Assembly: GCA_014773175.1 (NCBI GenBank)
Contig: VXCM01001512.1
Location: 1 to 64,000 of the forward strand
From: Lucifuga dentata
Taxonomy: Eukaryota; Chordata; Actinopteri; Ophidiiformes; Bythitidae
DNA length: 64,000 nucleotides
Direction: 5' to 3'
The position numbers and the translations under genes are program-made. The notes under the pieces were generated by a model. The model was not told where the DNA came from. It made no database searches and saw only the letters and a list, made by a program, of their open reading frames with translations. Shown here one piece after another: positions 37,583 to 50,029 of this stretch. Position 1 is the stretch's first letter. Each line of letters starts with the position of its first letter.

Positions 37583-38732
37583 GTCGTAATGGCATGCTGG
37601 AGATGCTTAATGGCTGCACCACTTTTTCCTTCAGTAGCTAATTCAAATTAAAGTAACTCTGCACCAGAAATGTAAAGGCTGTTCACTTGGTGGAAAAGGT
37701 TAGATGTGGAAGAAATATCCCCTGCAATGACATTATGCTGAGAGAGAGAGCACCCCGCCTCTCCCCAAAGGTTTAATCACAAGATTTAGAACCTATGTGG
37801 GTGAGCATGTGTGTGAATATAATATACTTTTTAAGCCAGTGTGACAATCGATTTTCACACATCGGATTACACAACAGATGTGCATTCTGCTGTATTTACT
37901 TTTAAAGACAAACTAAAGCATGAATATATTAATGATGGTTAATTAATTTGCTTCATCAGTTTATTTACTGACGTGTATATTAGTTTGGTCTGCATAGCTT
38001 TCAATTATCTTTGGAAGTCTGCTACATTAATTTAATGTTACAGAGAAATTAAATCAGAATTTATCATGGACTTAATGAGGTGTCTCCATTTCATTTAGAG
38101 AGAAAATTGTTTGACATGTTTATTTGTAACAGGGACTTCTTTTCTGACCCTTATGATGAATTGTATTCATAATTGTGAAAAAAGAAAGAGTAGTTTTTTT
38201 GAACGTAGACAACACTGACGTTAAGCTAATTTAAGTAATTAATTGCTTTCTAATACTCTGACTTCCTAAGCATTTTTAATATCCTCTTTCCTGGCAAAAC
38301 TCACATGCTGCTTTTTATTTAGCCGGCTGGGTCTGTATGTAAGAAACTATGGTGAAGTGTCAATTGTCAAAAAGGTTATCGATACTTTAAGGTATCTGAA
38401 ATTCACCTGAAATCATGAACTGAAATTTAATTGAAATTAAACCTGGTCTTGAGGATCACCTTTGCCTTGTGATATCATAAAATCAGAGTCTTCTCCTTTT
38501 TTCTTTTTTGTCAGATGACCACAATGACTCCTGAATTGTTAGTTTACTGCTTTTCTTGATGTGAACCAGACCAGAATATTGAAACAACAACAATATCAGT
38601 TTCACTCCTAAACTTTGAACTTGTCATTTGCTGTGCTGGTGCCTCTTTTTGTCTCTTTCCTTGCAGATAAGCAGAAGGTGTTTGAGATACTTGAGACTTC
38701 ATGAAAGTATTGCATAAGTTACTGTAGAGCCA

Positions 38733-39053
38733 TGTCTTTATTTAACCGGTCCAACATGGAGCTGCATGGAAGAAAATCTGTCTCTGCCTGAGAATATGGG
38801 CCCAGAAAAAGACGACTTTTATTAAGAAATTAAAAATGACCATCCTTTCTACATTTGGCTGGAGTTGTTAGCAGGAGAACATTGAATTATCACCTGAACA
38901 TTTAAATTCGAAAGATTAGGGGATTTGACAAAATAACAGGGAAAACAAAAATATGATTATATGTTTTGGAATTTGGTTGTCAGTATTGTAACATGCATGC
39001 AGGTAGTATTTATTGGACTTAAACATGCAAAATTAGCAGTATGGTCCTTTAAT
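38733..39053 (+). mobile_element. Family A element, 3' half
   Basis: TTTATTTAACCGGTCCAACA, ATGGAGCTGCATGGAAGA and AAATTAAAAATGACCATCC appear, followed by a right terminus with TTGGTTGTCAGTATTGTAAC and ATGGTCCTTTAAT. These follow the order of the right half of the 4.56-5.12 kb copy. The left half is absent. Confidence 0.75.
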
Positions 39054-39378
39054 TCTCTGCAGCATACAATCTAGAGATGGACAGAAGCCTGGTGTGCATA
39101 ATCCCAAAACTGACCTTTGTCTCAAAGATACAAGAGATCAAGAAATTGGTCGAAACAAAAAATAATGACTTTGATGACCTGTCTTGCTGAGTTGCCACAG
39201 CGCCCCCTATTGACAGACTATTGCAGCAGGGTGGCCAGATGCAGACAAATCTAATAAAGTTGGGCACAGAGCCTGAGCAAACCTTGCAGAACGGATTAAG
39301 GGGGGGAAACATACCACTGCCCAGCCTCGCTAGCTGCAGAGAAGACTTCCAGCCAACACCCCAGTTCCATCTCTCCTT

Positions 39379-39379
<1 letters not shown>

Positions 39380-39410
<31 letters not shown>
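39380..39410. repeat. (GT)n microsatellite
   Basis: Pure GT tract of 31 bases. Confidence 0.95.
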
Positions 39411-39411
<1 letters not shown>

Positions 39412-39414
39412 ATT

Positions 39415-40264
39415 TTGATAAGCAGAGATGAGAAAATATTGAAAGGCAGAGAGCAAAGACTAAGATGGATACGTAAGCCTTTTGTTATTGCTGTCCTTTC
39501 TGCTGACAGCTCGGTGTACAAAACCTGCCGGAAGGCCACGAGCAGAACATCCACCAGCTTCCACATTTGTTGACATTACCTTCACTGGAAAGGAAAAATA
39601 TGACACCAAGCACAAGAAAGAATTGGGAGTGGTGACACATAGCAGATCGATTATGGTTTTCAGAGAGTAGATATAAAAACAACTGTTTATGCTGGTATTT
39701 TGCCACATGCTACGAGACATGGAAAAAGATGAAATACATGCTGTGTTTTGTCTTTATTCTTTTATTTTTTTTGCTCCATCGGGTGATAGTTCACCGTTTG
39801 TCATTTCAGTGATGTGAAATATTTCCATGGTGACTGACAAGTTCATGAATTAGCTAGTTAGAACTGAGAGAAAGGTGAGTTGCTCAGGGACTTCTAGTGT
39901 TGAAATGGTGAAAGGAGAGGGATATTTTCTTTCATGGCATGGAAGAGAAAGTTCCAATGAGTTAGATGACTTTTTTTAAAAATAGAACTTGCAGGCCTTT
40001 AGTAATAAAAGCAAATAAAGAATATTTATTTGCAGTGTCCAAATTCAGGACTCAGTACAAAACCACCACGCCAGTATTTCAGAAAATATGATTATTTTAG
40101 TGTGAGATTCAGGCCCGATTCAGTGACAGATTTTTGCCAAATAATTTGTGAATTGGCAGGTATTCTACTTCTTATGTTAAATCAACTAAAAACACGACAC
40201 ATAATTTGCCCTAGCTCTAGGCAGATGTGTAATATTAAACAGCTTGTTGGAACTGCCAATATCA

Positions 40265-40310
<46 letters not shown>

Positions 40311-40420
40311 CATCTCTAATGTGTGTTCATGCTCTCTAAACCTTTAAAAGAAAGAGACGTATCAGCTTGTGTGCTTCATGTGTGTCAGATATAACACGCT
40401 CTGTAAATCCCACAGGTTTA
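39415..40420. other. Non-coding stretch, no gene recognised
   Basis: Overlapping short frames on both strands at 39,330-39,720, none with a domain. A (CT)n tract lies at 40,267-40,308. Confidence 0.6.
40267..40308. repeat. (CT)n microsatellite
   Basis: Pure CT tract of 42 bases. Confidence 0.95.
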
Positions 40421-40422
40421 TT

Positions 40423-40605
40423 ACCTCCGCCAAGGAGGATATATGGTCACTAGTGTTTGTTTGTTCGTCTGTTTGTTAGCAGGATATCTAAAAAAATTAC
40501 GCATGGTTTTGGATGAAATTTAGAGGACAAGAGGAAGAATTGATCAAATTTTGGAGGTGATCCAGATCATATTCTGAATCCAGGATCCAGAGGAAGTTTG
40601 TAGCC
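40423..40605 (+). repeat. CTCCGCCAAGG-type interspersed repeat
   Basis: Starts ACCTCCGCCAAGGAGG (self-complementary outer parts), then TTTGTTTGTTCGTCTGTTTG and TTAGCAGGATATCTAAAAAA. It continues with GGATGAAATTT, AAATTTTGGAGGTGATCCAG and GAATCCAGGATCCAG. I recall this as a short repeat that is abundant across fishes and many invertebrates. Class uncertain. Confidence 0.75.
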
Positions 40606-40609
40606 TATA

Positions 40610-42375
40610 AAATCCTTGGCATACTTTCTTATATTGAATTTGCAACAATTCTTATCCTGATTGAAGCCCCTGAAAACCAATTCATTCACTAAAAATATGT
40701 CCTAACAGTACTTTTCCGCAGCAATGTGGGTCATTCAGCCTCACTGCTCTTCAAAAGCGATGCAACAGTAGCTGACAGTGTCGTGTGTCTTGAAAGTCTG
40801 AACATGACCACGAAGACGTTGTGTAATCCAGGGTTAACGTGTGTGGTCAGATGGAAATCCTGCTCAGATTGCAAAGCAGCATGGGCGTCCATCCGCCTCT
40901 GACACTACCTGTCTGTAACATGAAACAAGCTGCCAAACAGTGAAAGAGGATCAGTAAATGAAGTCCATTATCCTGGAACAACTCAGGAGGGTTTGATTAG
41001 AGATGACAGCTGGAGACAGATAAGCATGCATGTACTTTGCTGAACAGCTGTCAATCTTTTTCTTATCATTTATGTGTTTGTAAATTATCATGTAAAGTTT
41101 AAATATGACATTTAAAAAAAGGGTGGGGGTGCAGGATCTATAAATCTAAGTAGAACAAACATGTTTTCATATATGCTTAGAAAAATCTTGATTGGCGTTT
41201 GAGCTCACACCACAGAACATGAATTAAAAATACCACAGGAATAACAGGAATGAAGCAAAGTTGAGTTTTAGGAGGAGCTAATATCTTGGAAATACTGCCT
41301 GATTTTTTTTAACTGTCCTATTCTGCAGCACAGAATGAGATCCCAAGGCCATAAAAAGACACCAGTTACCCAAGGTCTGCCACAAATTTAACTGACAGAA
41401 GGTATGGACGACAAAAAATGCTGCACCATTTCAAGCTTTTGCTAAAACCGGAGGGAAAAAAACAAACAAAACAAAACAATGAAAGTTAATTACAATTAGG
41501 GCAATGACTCTCCTCAATCTTACAACAGACCTTTCTTTAGCCTCGGGGTCCATCAGTCCTGCGACTCAATCACTGGAAAGAGACACAAACGAGAAGCAAG
41601 GGACGACAGAATGTCTTACAAAGGCAGCTGAATGCCTACAGCATTGCATTTTTACCTCAGCTCTTTGTAATCATTCAGTCTCTTTAATTTGCCATTTGTG
41701 TGAGTCGTGTCCTCGCTCACCATTCATTGTACGTCTCTGCTTTATTATGTGTGATGTATCGCTCTCTGGACTGCTGCTCTGTGCCATCCCTCTGAAAATA
41801 CATTTGTATTTGAGGTACATCACTGGCAATATTACGATCAGCTACTGCAGTATCAGACTGTACTCCATTATAGATTATACTTATCTGACAGCTCTAGTTT
41901 GTAGTTACTCTGCAGAATAAATGCATTTAAGATTGTTGCTGCCAGGTGAAAGCCTTGTACTCATCCTTGTTTTTGCTTAAATGTAGCCTCAAGACTTTTA
42001 GAAATGAAAAGAAGCCTAGGANTACTCATCCTTGTTTTTGCTTAAATGTAGCCTCAAGACTTTTAGAAATGAAAAGAAGCCTAGGAATTGAATCTAACAT
42101 CGAGAAGCATGTTAATCATTAAGCATGTTAAGCATGTAATCCTGTAATTGATCTACAAGCATAAAAATCCCTAAAATTGGAGATACAATATTTTCCTGCG
42201 AGAAAAACTTTATCTCCAATTTTGATGATTATTGTTCTAAGGCTCGAGTGCACTGAAGTTAAAACTTTCAGGGCAAAAAGATGTTTTGCAAGGATCAAAG
42301 TATTTTGATTCTATTATTCTATTATTGATGCACTTTATCCAAGCCTGTCAAGGTGAATATTTTCCTTGGTCTTGG
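40610..42375. other. Non-coding stretch, no gene recognised
   Basis: A 138-codon plus-strand frame (41,504-41,920) lacks any domain or splice context. An assembly duplication and a small inverted repeat (AAAATTGGAGA ... TCTCCAATTTT, about 42,174-42,222) are the only structures noted. Confidence 0.6.
41958..42086. other. Exact 64-bp duplication around a single N (assembly join)
   Basis: 41,958-42,021 and 42,023-42,086 are identical, separated by N at 42,022. Confidence 0.92.
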
Positions 42376-42379
42376 TCCA

Positions 42380-42896
42380 AATAAATAAAACTGTATTTTA
42401 GTTTCGTGTTACTTTGCCAAATCACCTAATCTTTAAAAATCAAATGTCCAGGTGATACACCATCTTAAAATTCAGTGTTTCACCTGCTAACACATACATT
42501 CGAATGTAGAAGGCTCAGTCATTTTTCATTTCTCTGTAAAAGCCGTCTTCTCCTGGGACTATATTCCCTGGTGGAGACATACATTGACTTCTGTGCAGCT
42601 CCACTTTGGACAGGATAAATTAAGTAACTTCAACAAAAAAAAAAAAAAAANAAAAAAAAAAAAAAAGAAAAACAGGAACAACATCTGATTCACTCTGAGG
42701 GATTACCTATCTCAAGATTTTACAAGTTGATTTGCTGGGAACTGAAACCAATGGCAGTCTGGAGGGTATGAAAAACAATTCTAAAATGCACTGCACCAGT
42801 AGAATGTTTTGAAAAATGGTTAGCAGTAATGTAACGTGTATGCAGACTGTATTTATTGGGTTCAAACATGCAAAATCACCGGTTTGCCCCTTCACA
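42380..42896 (-). mobile_element. Family A element, nearly full length, interrupted by poly-A join
   Basis: On the minus strand it follows the 4.56-5.12 kb copy almost throughout: GTTACATTACTGCTAACCAT, CCAGACTGCCATTGGTTTCA, GTCCAAAGTGGAGCTGCAC and the CACCTGGACATTTGATTTTT block. The order is preserved but a poly-A run with N (42,635-42,666) sits in the middle. The far right terminus is missing. Confidence 0.8.
42635..42666. other. Poly-A run with single-base assembly gap
   Basis: Sixteen As, N at 42,651, fifteen As. Confidence 0.95.
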
Positions 42897-42965
42897 TAGA
42901 TTTTAAATACAGAACTTTTACTGGTAATGGTGTATTTTCCATTGTGACGTAAGTACTTGAACACT
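42897..42965 (+). repeat. Family D repeat fragment
   Basis: AATACAGAACTTTTACTGGTA and GTATTTTCCATTGTGACGTA followed by AGTACTT match the 58.1 kb copy. It directly abuts the family A element. Confidence 0.55.
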
Positions 42966-43149
42966 CTCTGACCCCAAAATCACTGGCATATTTTCAGCCT
43001 GGGTACTTAGGAAACCTTTATGTGCTACTTTTTATTAAAAGGCATCAAAGCCAGAGATGAGGGAAAACCTCATGGGGACGCGAGTTGCTTTGGCCTCTTC
43101 TTTTGGGAATTCCTTCGGTGGCTGGAACTGGCCGGCAGCGTATACTTAC

Positions 43150-43204
43150 ATCCATTGGAGCAAAGTCACAGGGAACACCAGCGAGTGCTTGATGTTCCGA
43201 ATGA
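43150..43204 (-). other. Candidate minus-strand 55-bp exon
   Basis: On the minus strand TTTCTCTTGTTCTCTCCAG, a textbook acceptor with a long pyrimidine tract, precedes 55 bases that end at a consensus donor, GAT/GTAAGTAT. Two frames are open through it. One reads HSEHQALAGVPCDFAPMD and ends on a codon boundary; the other reads IRNIKHSLVFPVTLLQW. The flanking 43,075-43,230 has several CpGs (GACGCGAG, CCGGCAGCG), unlike its surroundings. This is the best-formed splice-bounded candidate in the window. The peptide was not recognised and coding status is unproven. Confidence 0.3.
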
Positions 43205-46072
43205 CTGGAGAGAACAAGAGAAACACAGAGTCGGCTGTGCCAATACATTCATCATACTCTGGTNCACCCCCACCCCATGGATCGGGTTCACTGTTTACAA
43301 CCTCCCACAGTAGCTGTGGAGCGATGAATGTGATGCAGAACTGCAGTCAAACATGCGGCATCAAATACATTAGTCTTGCCTTAGCACAGCTGCTTTAAGC
43401 AACAATACATAGCAGCAGAAAATGCAAATAACTACTTAATTAATAAACAAGTATGCTGCACATTTTCTAATGTTGTGTTTGAGACAGCTGCCCACCCCCT
43501 TTTTCCCTCTCATTGTATACATGTCAGCAGAGATCGTACTGGTTAATGAATATCTATTTTAGTAATACACTCTTATATTGTCCACATTACAGTGGTATTA
43601 TTTCAAACTGCTCCAGTTGCCTATATGGGGCGTGTAAAATAATATCTAAGCCAATTTTCTGTGGAAGAAGAGCCACAAGAACATGTCTCTGTTAGATAAG
43701 TTAATTACCTCATATCCTACGGCGACGCACCAGCTCCCCCCCTCACCCCCCACCCTATACAGCAGGAATGAAAACAACACTCCTACATGATCAAGATGTA
43801 CTCTATGCTAATGCTAATTAACTCACCAGTATTATCTTTATCATGTAACAAGCACCTGGTAGGCTAATCGCAGAATCTTCAACTATGTCACATTCACTGC
43901 TGCAAAGTAGCTCAGCGGTGTAATTTATTTCCTGAAAGAAAATGTTAAAGAAGAGAAAGCCAAGATGGAGTTTCTTGAGATTCTAGGTGTTCTATCTTTT
44001 TCGGCAGGGCGTGTGCGCGTGTGGTGGAGAAGTGTCAGCTTTGCCTTGTGTGTTGCACCAGTTCAAAAATAGAAATGAGCTCCAGTGCTTCCATATACAG
44101 TGAAAGAAGCTAGTTTTATGATTTTCAGAGTGCAGCTTGGCAGAAGACCTGTTAGAAAACGGGAAAACCGTATTATCTGAATGAATGATTGTCATTCCAA
44201 ACAACCACGTGTCTATTCTTTGCATGGCTTAATGAGCTGACTCGATGCCATGTCACATTGCATGTTAACTGCTGTTTGTTGTCTCCTCATGCTTAATGAA
44301 GACATTTACCTGTCAACAACTGTGTAAGCAAGAAAAATGGATTCAGTGGGCATGTTTTGTTTCTTTTCTATTTCTACTGATAAATCTAATATCTGCAGTG
44401 CATCATTTGGAACAATTCATCCCCGATTCCATAATCCAGCATGCAATGATGCATGCATGATACTGTGAGATTACAATTAGCTACCTCTTGTGATGCATAC
44501 ATGGCACGTTACTACAAATAGTTAATCCACATTTAGCAGAAATAGGCAGTTTTTTCTACGTGCGGTGCATATTTCCACACGTCTTTGTGCCCTTTCATAT
44601 CCTTTGGATCATTGTCACCATTCTATGTTGTTTATTCTGTAGCGACTCTATAGCTGTGGTCTAACAATGCCTGGGGATTCCAGCCAAAGAGAGGATTATT
44701 ATTAGTTTTGTTTGATTAATCAACATTTCCACAACAAGGGAATAGATAAAAAGGACTATTCCAAGGTTTTCTTACAAGAAGAAGACTGACATATTTTACA
44801 TTAAATTTAGTATAAGAAGAACCACAAGAAATGATATCAGCATTGATATTACATGTCAAAATACAATCATAATAGCAAGTAGAGCTGCAATATTTGGGAA
44901 AGGAGAAGCCAGATGGCTAAGAAAATATCATTGCAGATATTTGTGAAATGATTGCAATTTGCCTTCAATAGGCTGTAATATTAGTTGTATTTACTTATTA
45001 TCATGAGAAGCTTGCAATGTCAGTGACTCCTAAATTGTAGGTTAGCATAATGGGAAACAAGCTGTATTTTCTTAATCTGACATGAAAGTTTTCATACAAG
45101 AGGGGATATTTAAAGTATCACATTCCTGTTGGTGACAACAACAAAAACAACCAGAGTAAAACTAGAGGAAGTATTAACAGAAGTAGTTTGTAGTCGTTAT
45201 TAAATGTCATTATGGGAACAGATTGCCAAAGAGTTTGGCGTAAGTGCTGTGTGCAGATAGTGGCCTTTGGTTGTTATGGAAACAACCCATTTTTCTTTAG
45301 TACAAAATGCCGTCGGTGCAGTGTGTTCTCATGAAAAAAAAAATCTGAAAAACATAAATTAGTCCTTGAGTCCTTGGCATGACAGTTTGGCAACCCTTTG
45401 TCTGTCCTGAAGCCACTTTTCCACTGCAGCTCTCCATCAACCTGTTTTATCTCTGGAGAATCCAGCATCACAGGTAACACTTCAGGCATATAATGTAACT
45501 TTAATCCTATCTCATTCACTAATTGATGTATTTTGGTAAAACTTCAAAATAAGTGACACAAAATCTTGACCTATGGCAAAATCTTGTGTATGTTGCATTC
45601 AAACATGAAAACAAAACCACTGGTAAAGTCCTTTAAGCCTCAAAGTTTCTTTAGTGCCTCTGAAGTAACGTTAAGTTTTATCAAACTAGGCAGATAACAG
45701 GTAAAAAGTGAGCGCATGGTTTGAAACTCACTTTCTGGATGCACAGAACAGCAAAATCATCATGTATTTTGTAATTTACTCTGAGCAACTGTGATGTTTG
45801 AATGAATGTAGGAGGAAAGAAGGTGAAAATACCAGAAAGTCCAGACATCTGTATGCAAAATACTGAGGATGAGTGTTTTATTCTGGTTGTTTTTCTCTTT
45901 TGGTACTTAACCGCACTGAAACAATGACAGCGAGTAAATGTACATTTGAAGTTTTGTTTCTTTCCGTATCATTCACAGTCCTTCTTACCCACCCATTCTA
46001 TTTTAGGCTAGTCAGGAAGTTTCCCACAAAACTGTCATAAAGGAGATTAAAATAAATCCTTATTCCTAGTTT

Positions 46073-46111
46073 GTCCATCCATCTGTCCATCTATCCATAC
46101 ATCCATCCATA
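46073..46111. repeat. (TCCA)n imperfect microsatellite
   Basis: Imperfect repeats of TCCATC/TCCATA. Such tracts often end fish L2 elements, but no L2 body is visible beside it. Confidence 0.85.
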
Positions 46112-47030
46112 ATTAATAAGGAACTATTCATTAACATTAAGTGCTATTATGCAGATTCACAGATATCTAGGAAGCAATCTTTACTCTAGCAGTTTTTAAT
46201 AACTATTTCATATGCATATTAATAAGCAGTTTTATTCTCATCCCCCCCTCCCCCCAATTCTTCAGATTTTTAAAAATATTTGTTGCCAAGGTGACAGTGA
46301 CAGCATCCCTGTTGATTTGTTTATGGATGCAGCGTAAGGTTGAGCACATAATCCTGCATGTCAGCACTGCTTTGCTTGGTGTTATACACTCCAGTCATTC
46401 TACAAACACACAAAGAATCTTTCCACACTCCTCCTTTTCACACAAGGATGCTGAACACACACCCTGTTGAGAGAAAAGTCAGCGCGGGGCTCGTGTAGCC
46501 CCCATGTGAAGAGTTTTTACAGGATTATCCTGACTCCACCTTGCCTTTGAAAAGCTTTAAATTGGGAAAATGCTCCCCCTTCACTGGATGTCTCGCTGGC
46601 TTAATGACTAATAAACCCTCTTTGTTGGTGCTCAAAGTCAAATGAGCAGCAAACACAAGCAAAACAAACAAGCCCAATAAACACAGCTAAAAACAACCTT
46701 AAATGTCACAGAGAGCAAAGCACACACACACTTCTTTTTTAGAATGAGGAATGCTGGAAAGCAGAGCTCAGCCTCTGCCTCTTGAGTGTATTATTACCCC
46801 CCTCTGCTGGTGAGAAGAGGAAACTAAATCTGTGAACTCCACATGGGACATGTATTTAAAACATCCTAACAACCTCATTGTTGTGACCCAACACATTCTG
46901 CCTCGGTGTTAAACAAGGAGAAACAGTATAACACTCGGTGTGGATTTTATTAGTCAAACAGAGTACGGTGACTCATTTCCAAGTCAGTGGATGGAAGAGC
47001 TGGTTCAGTATGCCATGTGCTGTTCTCACA

Positions 47031-47085
<55 letters not shown>

Positions 47086-47103
47086 CTCTCTGCCTCTCTC
47101 TCT
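47031..47103. repeat. (CT)n microsatellite
   Basis: CT tract with a few TTT and TGC interruptions. Confidence 0.95.
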
Positions 47104-48415
47104 AATTCATTAGCTCTACTACCACATTGCCAAAGTGGTGAAGTATGTAAATTAAGGTGACATTACGGATCTTAACAAACTGTAACTAATAAATTAGTCC
47201 TTGAGTTCCCTCATTTTCCTCCTCCTCCTGAGTTATGTCTATTCTCTCGTCCCTCATCCCTCTATCGCTCCTTCCCCGTGGCATCACCGCTGCACCCTGT
47301 CACACATGGCCTCCTCCAGCCCATTATGCTTTGTTTTGTGTCATGCTTGTGGACACCGGGATGAGCAGTGTATGGATGTTTTCAATCCATCTCAGGAACA
47401 TATTTTCTCCAGCTTTCCCTCAGATTTTCTATCAAACAAACACGGGTCTCTGTTTATCCCTCTCGCTCTCTCTTTCGCTTTCTCTTTCCCTCTCTGCATC
47501 TGTGTGTCAGTATTGAACAGAGCCGAGTATAACAGGACTTTGATAAGCACTCTTTCAAGACATGTTTTCATTTAATACAGAAAGTCTGGAGTTTAAAGTC
47601 ACATAAAGTGTTTCTTTATTCTGCAAATCTTTATTTTGATGCAGGATGATATTAACTATGTACGGCAGGTATCAGACGATGCTGCATTTTCAACTTGATG
47701 GTTTCAAAACCTTTCAGTTGGTACCAAGAAAGGACTGAATTTTAATACTCCACCCTCATGCTAATGAATGTAAAGTAATACGGGTATCCTACAGCTTGAA
47801 TAAAAGATTCAGGGAGTGGTTGGTGAGGAATTTCCTGGCTATTTTGTAGCTTTTTAAAGCAACTTTCTGTATCTTTTAACCTGTTTTAACCAATATTTTT
47901 GATGTGAAGGGGTTCCTCATTAGCGACAACGTCAAATTTACAGATGTGCAGGGTTCTATTAGCTTCTCTGGTCACCAAATAAATGTCTAATCTCAATAAA
48001 CCCTGATATAAAACAAACTCCACTAAGCCCTGCTGGATGTGTAAATACAGCAGTTGTTTATTTGTTACTTCAGGGCTGCGTGTTTGTTCGCTTATTTTGG
48101 AGTTTTTGTCCCCTAGTTGCCAAAATTTGATTAACACCGCTCCAAGACATTCAGGCAAAAAGTAAAATGACATGAGCCTTGGATGCGAATTGCACACCTG
48201 GGTTCACTGGGGATGGGTTGTTAATAACCAAGCTTGTGACTCATGAGTGACTCTCATGAATCTTTGCTTCAGAATAAGTAACCTCATGAGCATTCATCGG
48301 CAGGTTTCACACCTATGCATGCATACCTCTAATTTCTTTTCTTTTTTTTTTTTTTCATTACACACTGGCTTTTTCACCTACATGTGTCAGCCACTTCCTG
48401 AGAGCATTGGATTGA

Positions 48416-48448
48416 CTCTCCTCTCCTCTCCTCTCCTCTCCTCTCCTC
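48416..48448. repeat. (CTCTC)n microsatellite
   Basis: Pentanucleotide repeat ending in TCAG. It mimics a splice acceptor. Confidence 0.9.
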
Positions 48449-49402
48449 AGGAATCAGACAGGAGTTTGCCACTGCTGAGGAAGCAACCATGGTAATCCTC
48501 AGGCTCAACTTCAAAAAGAGCCTCTAAAGACTACACTCTACAGTTCTGGCAACTCAGCCCCGTTACCTCTGGTGGGGGGAAACCCACCTCCCCTCCCACT
48601 TGCCTTTCTCCTCTTCCCAGATACTTTACTTCACTCAGCTTTCTTCTTCTTCTTCATCAGCACTAAATGTTTCTCAGCTTAGCCACTCAACTCACGAAAT
48701 GCTAGCTCCCTCTCCCCGTCCTTATCAACCCATCAATGGAATGCAGGGAATCATCGGAGAGAGAGAAATGAAAACCAAAAGCCAGCATTAAATAATAGAA
48801 TTGAAGCGCAGAGGGAAAAAGTGGAAGACAATGTACAGCAAGAGGAGAGCAGAGGGAGAAGCAGCTGGTGTGAGGAGGAGAGAAAGAAGAGAGACAGGAG
48901 ACAGTGAAAGGGGGAGGGAAAAGACAGAAGATGGAGTTCTCAGTGGATGGTTGGTCTCAGAGGGGTAGCTGGCATGCTGTCAGCAGATCTTTATACAGCT
49001 CTGGTGTGTAGGAGCAGAGCCAGGAGAAGATGGAGTTGCTTTGAGCGAGAGTGACAGTACGCATCCAATTGTTCCCGATTTGTTCCTGTTACAGGATGCT
49101 GTGTGTGTGTATGTGTGATCATGTGTGTGCATGTGTGTATATGAATCTGAAAGGGTAAAGAAATGGGAAGCAGGAGCCATTGGTAGTTGAAATTGAAGCA
49201 ACCAGATGATCATTGGTTGACAGAAAAGCTTGTGAAAATATCCCAGTAAGGTGATTGGATAATAAATAAAAGGTGGAGATTCATATTAAAAGCTTCTTAA
49301 GTCTTAAAATAATTATCTCATAAGTACATTCAACAGACTTCACTATTCTGGCCTAAATCTCTGTGATCTGCAGATTCGCCATACCCAGCTTGTATTGTGG
49401 TA

Positions 49403-49733
49403 TTAAAGGAGCATACTGGGGATTTTGCAAGTTTGAGCCAAAAAATATAATCAGCATAGCATACACATTACATTACTGCCAACCATTTTCCAAAACATAC
49501 TTCAGCAGCCATACATTTTAGATTTGTTTGTTGTACCTTCCAGACTGCCACTGGTTTCAGTTCATTCCAGTACGATACAAAAATCAACTTGTAGAGACTT
49601 GAAATGTGCTTGCGATAAGTAATCCATCACAGCGAACCAAATGGCATTCTTATTTTCTTGTCAAAGTTACATAATTTAACTGGTCCAACATGGAGCTGCA
49701 CATTAGAAAATGTATGTTGCCATCAGTAACACA
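49403..49733 (+). mobile_element. Family A element, 5' half
   Basis: TTAAAGGAGCATACTGGGGA, CATTACATTACTGCCAACCA, TTTTCCAAAACATAC, CCAGACTGCCACTGGTTTCA and AACTGGTCCAACATGGAGCT follow the left half of the 4.56 kb copy. The element then switches directly to family B sequence. Confidence 0.75.
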
Positions 49734-49735
49734 TT

Positions 49736-50027
49736 TAAAGCACAGCTCAGGCCTCATGCAGCTGGCCAATCAGAACAGAGCGGGCATTTCGGGAAGGGGG
49801 ACCTCAAATAGACAGCACCATAAAAGGCATGTTCCGACTCAGTGTGCACAGTGGTGCTTAAAGAGGCAGGACGGTACCAAAAACAGCCTGTCGTCACTCA
49901 GTGTGAGCAGTGCTGCTTGAGCAAGTGAGAGTAGAAGCGGATGTGTTTTCTGCACATTCAGGCTTTGAAACAGACCCCTAAATGTCAATAATAACTCCAA
50001 AATATATATAATATGTCCCCTTTGAAA
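49736..50027 (+). mobile_element. Family B element, 3' half
   Basis: CAGCTGGCCAATCAGAACAG is shared with the 55.6 kb copy. The right end, ATAATATGTCCCCTTTGAAA, is the inverted form of the family B left end TTAAAGGGGACATATTAT. There is no transposase frame. It begins exactly where the family A half stops. Confidence 0.7.
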
Positions 50028-50029
50028 GA

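Larger units (their letters stand above)
35260..38730. other. Non-coding stretch, no gene recognised
   Basis: Holds a poly-T join (N at 35,844) and a (CT)n/(GT)n/G tract with N at 37,582. 37,900-38,300 is very AT-rich with many ATTA/TAAT words and could be a conserved non-coding element. No coding support. Confidence 0.6.
43210..49400. other. Long non-coding stretch, no gene recognised
   Basis: Includes a single N at 43,264, a (TCCA)n patch at 46,073-46,111, a (CT)n tract at 47,031-47,103 and a (CTCTC)n tract at 48,416-48,448. A small GGGGCT/AGCCCC hairpin lies at 46,486-46,502. Frames up to 124 codons (47,201-47,575) are composition-driven in pyrimidine-rich DNA. No recognised gene. Confidence 0.6.

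Noticed and set aside
41504..41920. 138-codon plus-strand frame
   Set aside because: No recognised domain, no splice context, composition like its surroundings.
48416..48490. Apparent acceptor and 41-bp exon ending ACCATG/GTAATC
   Set aside because: The pyrimidine tract is a (CTCTC)n microsatellite and the donor is weak.
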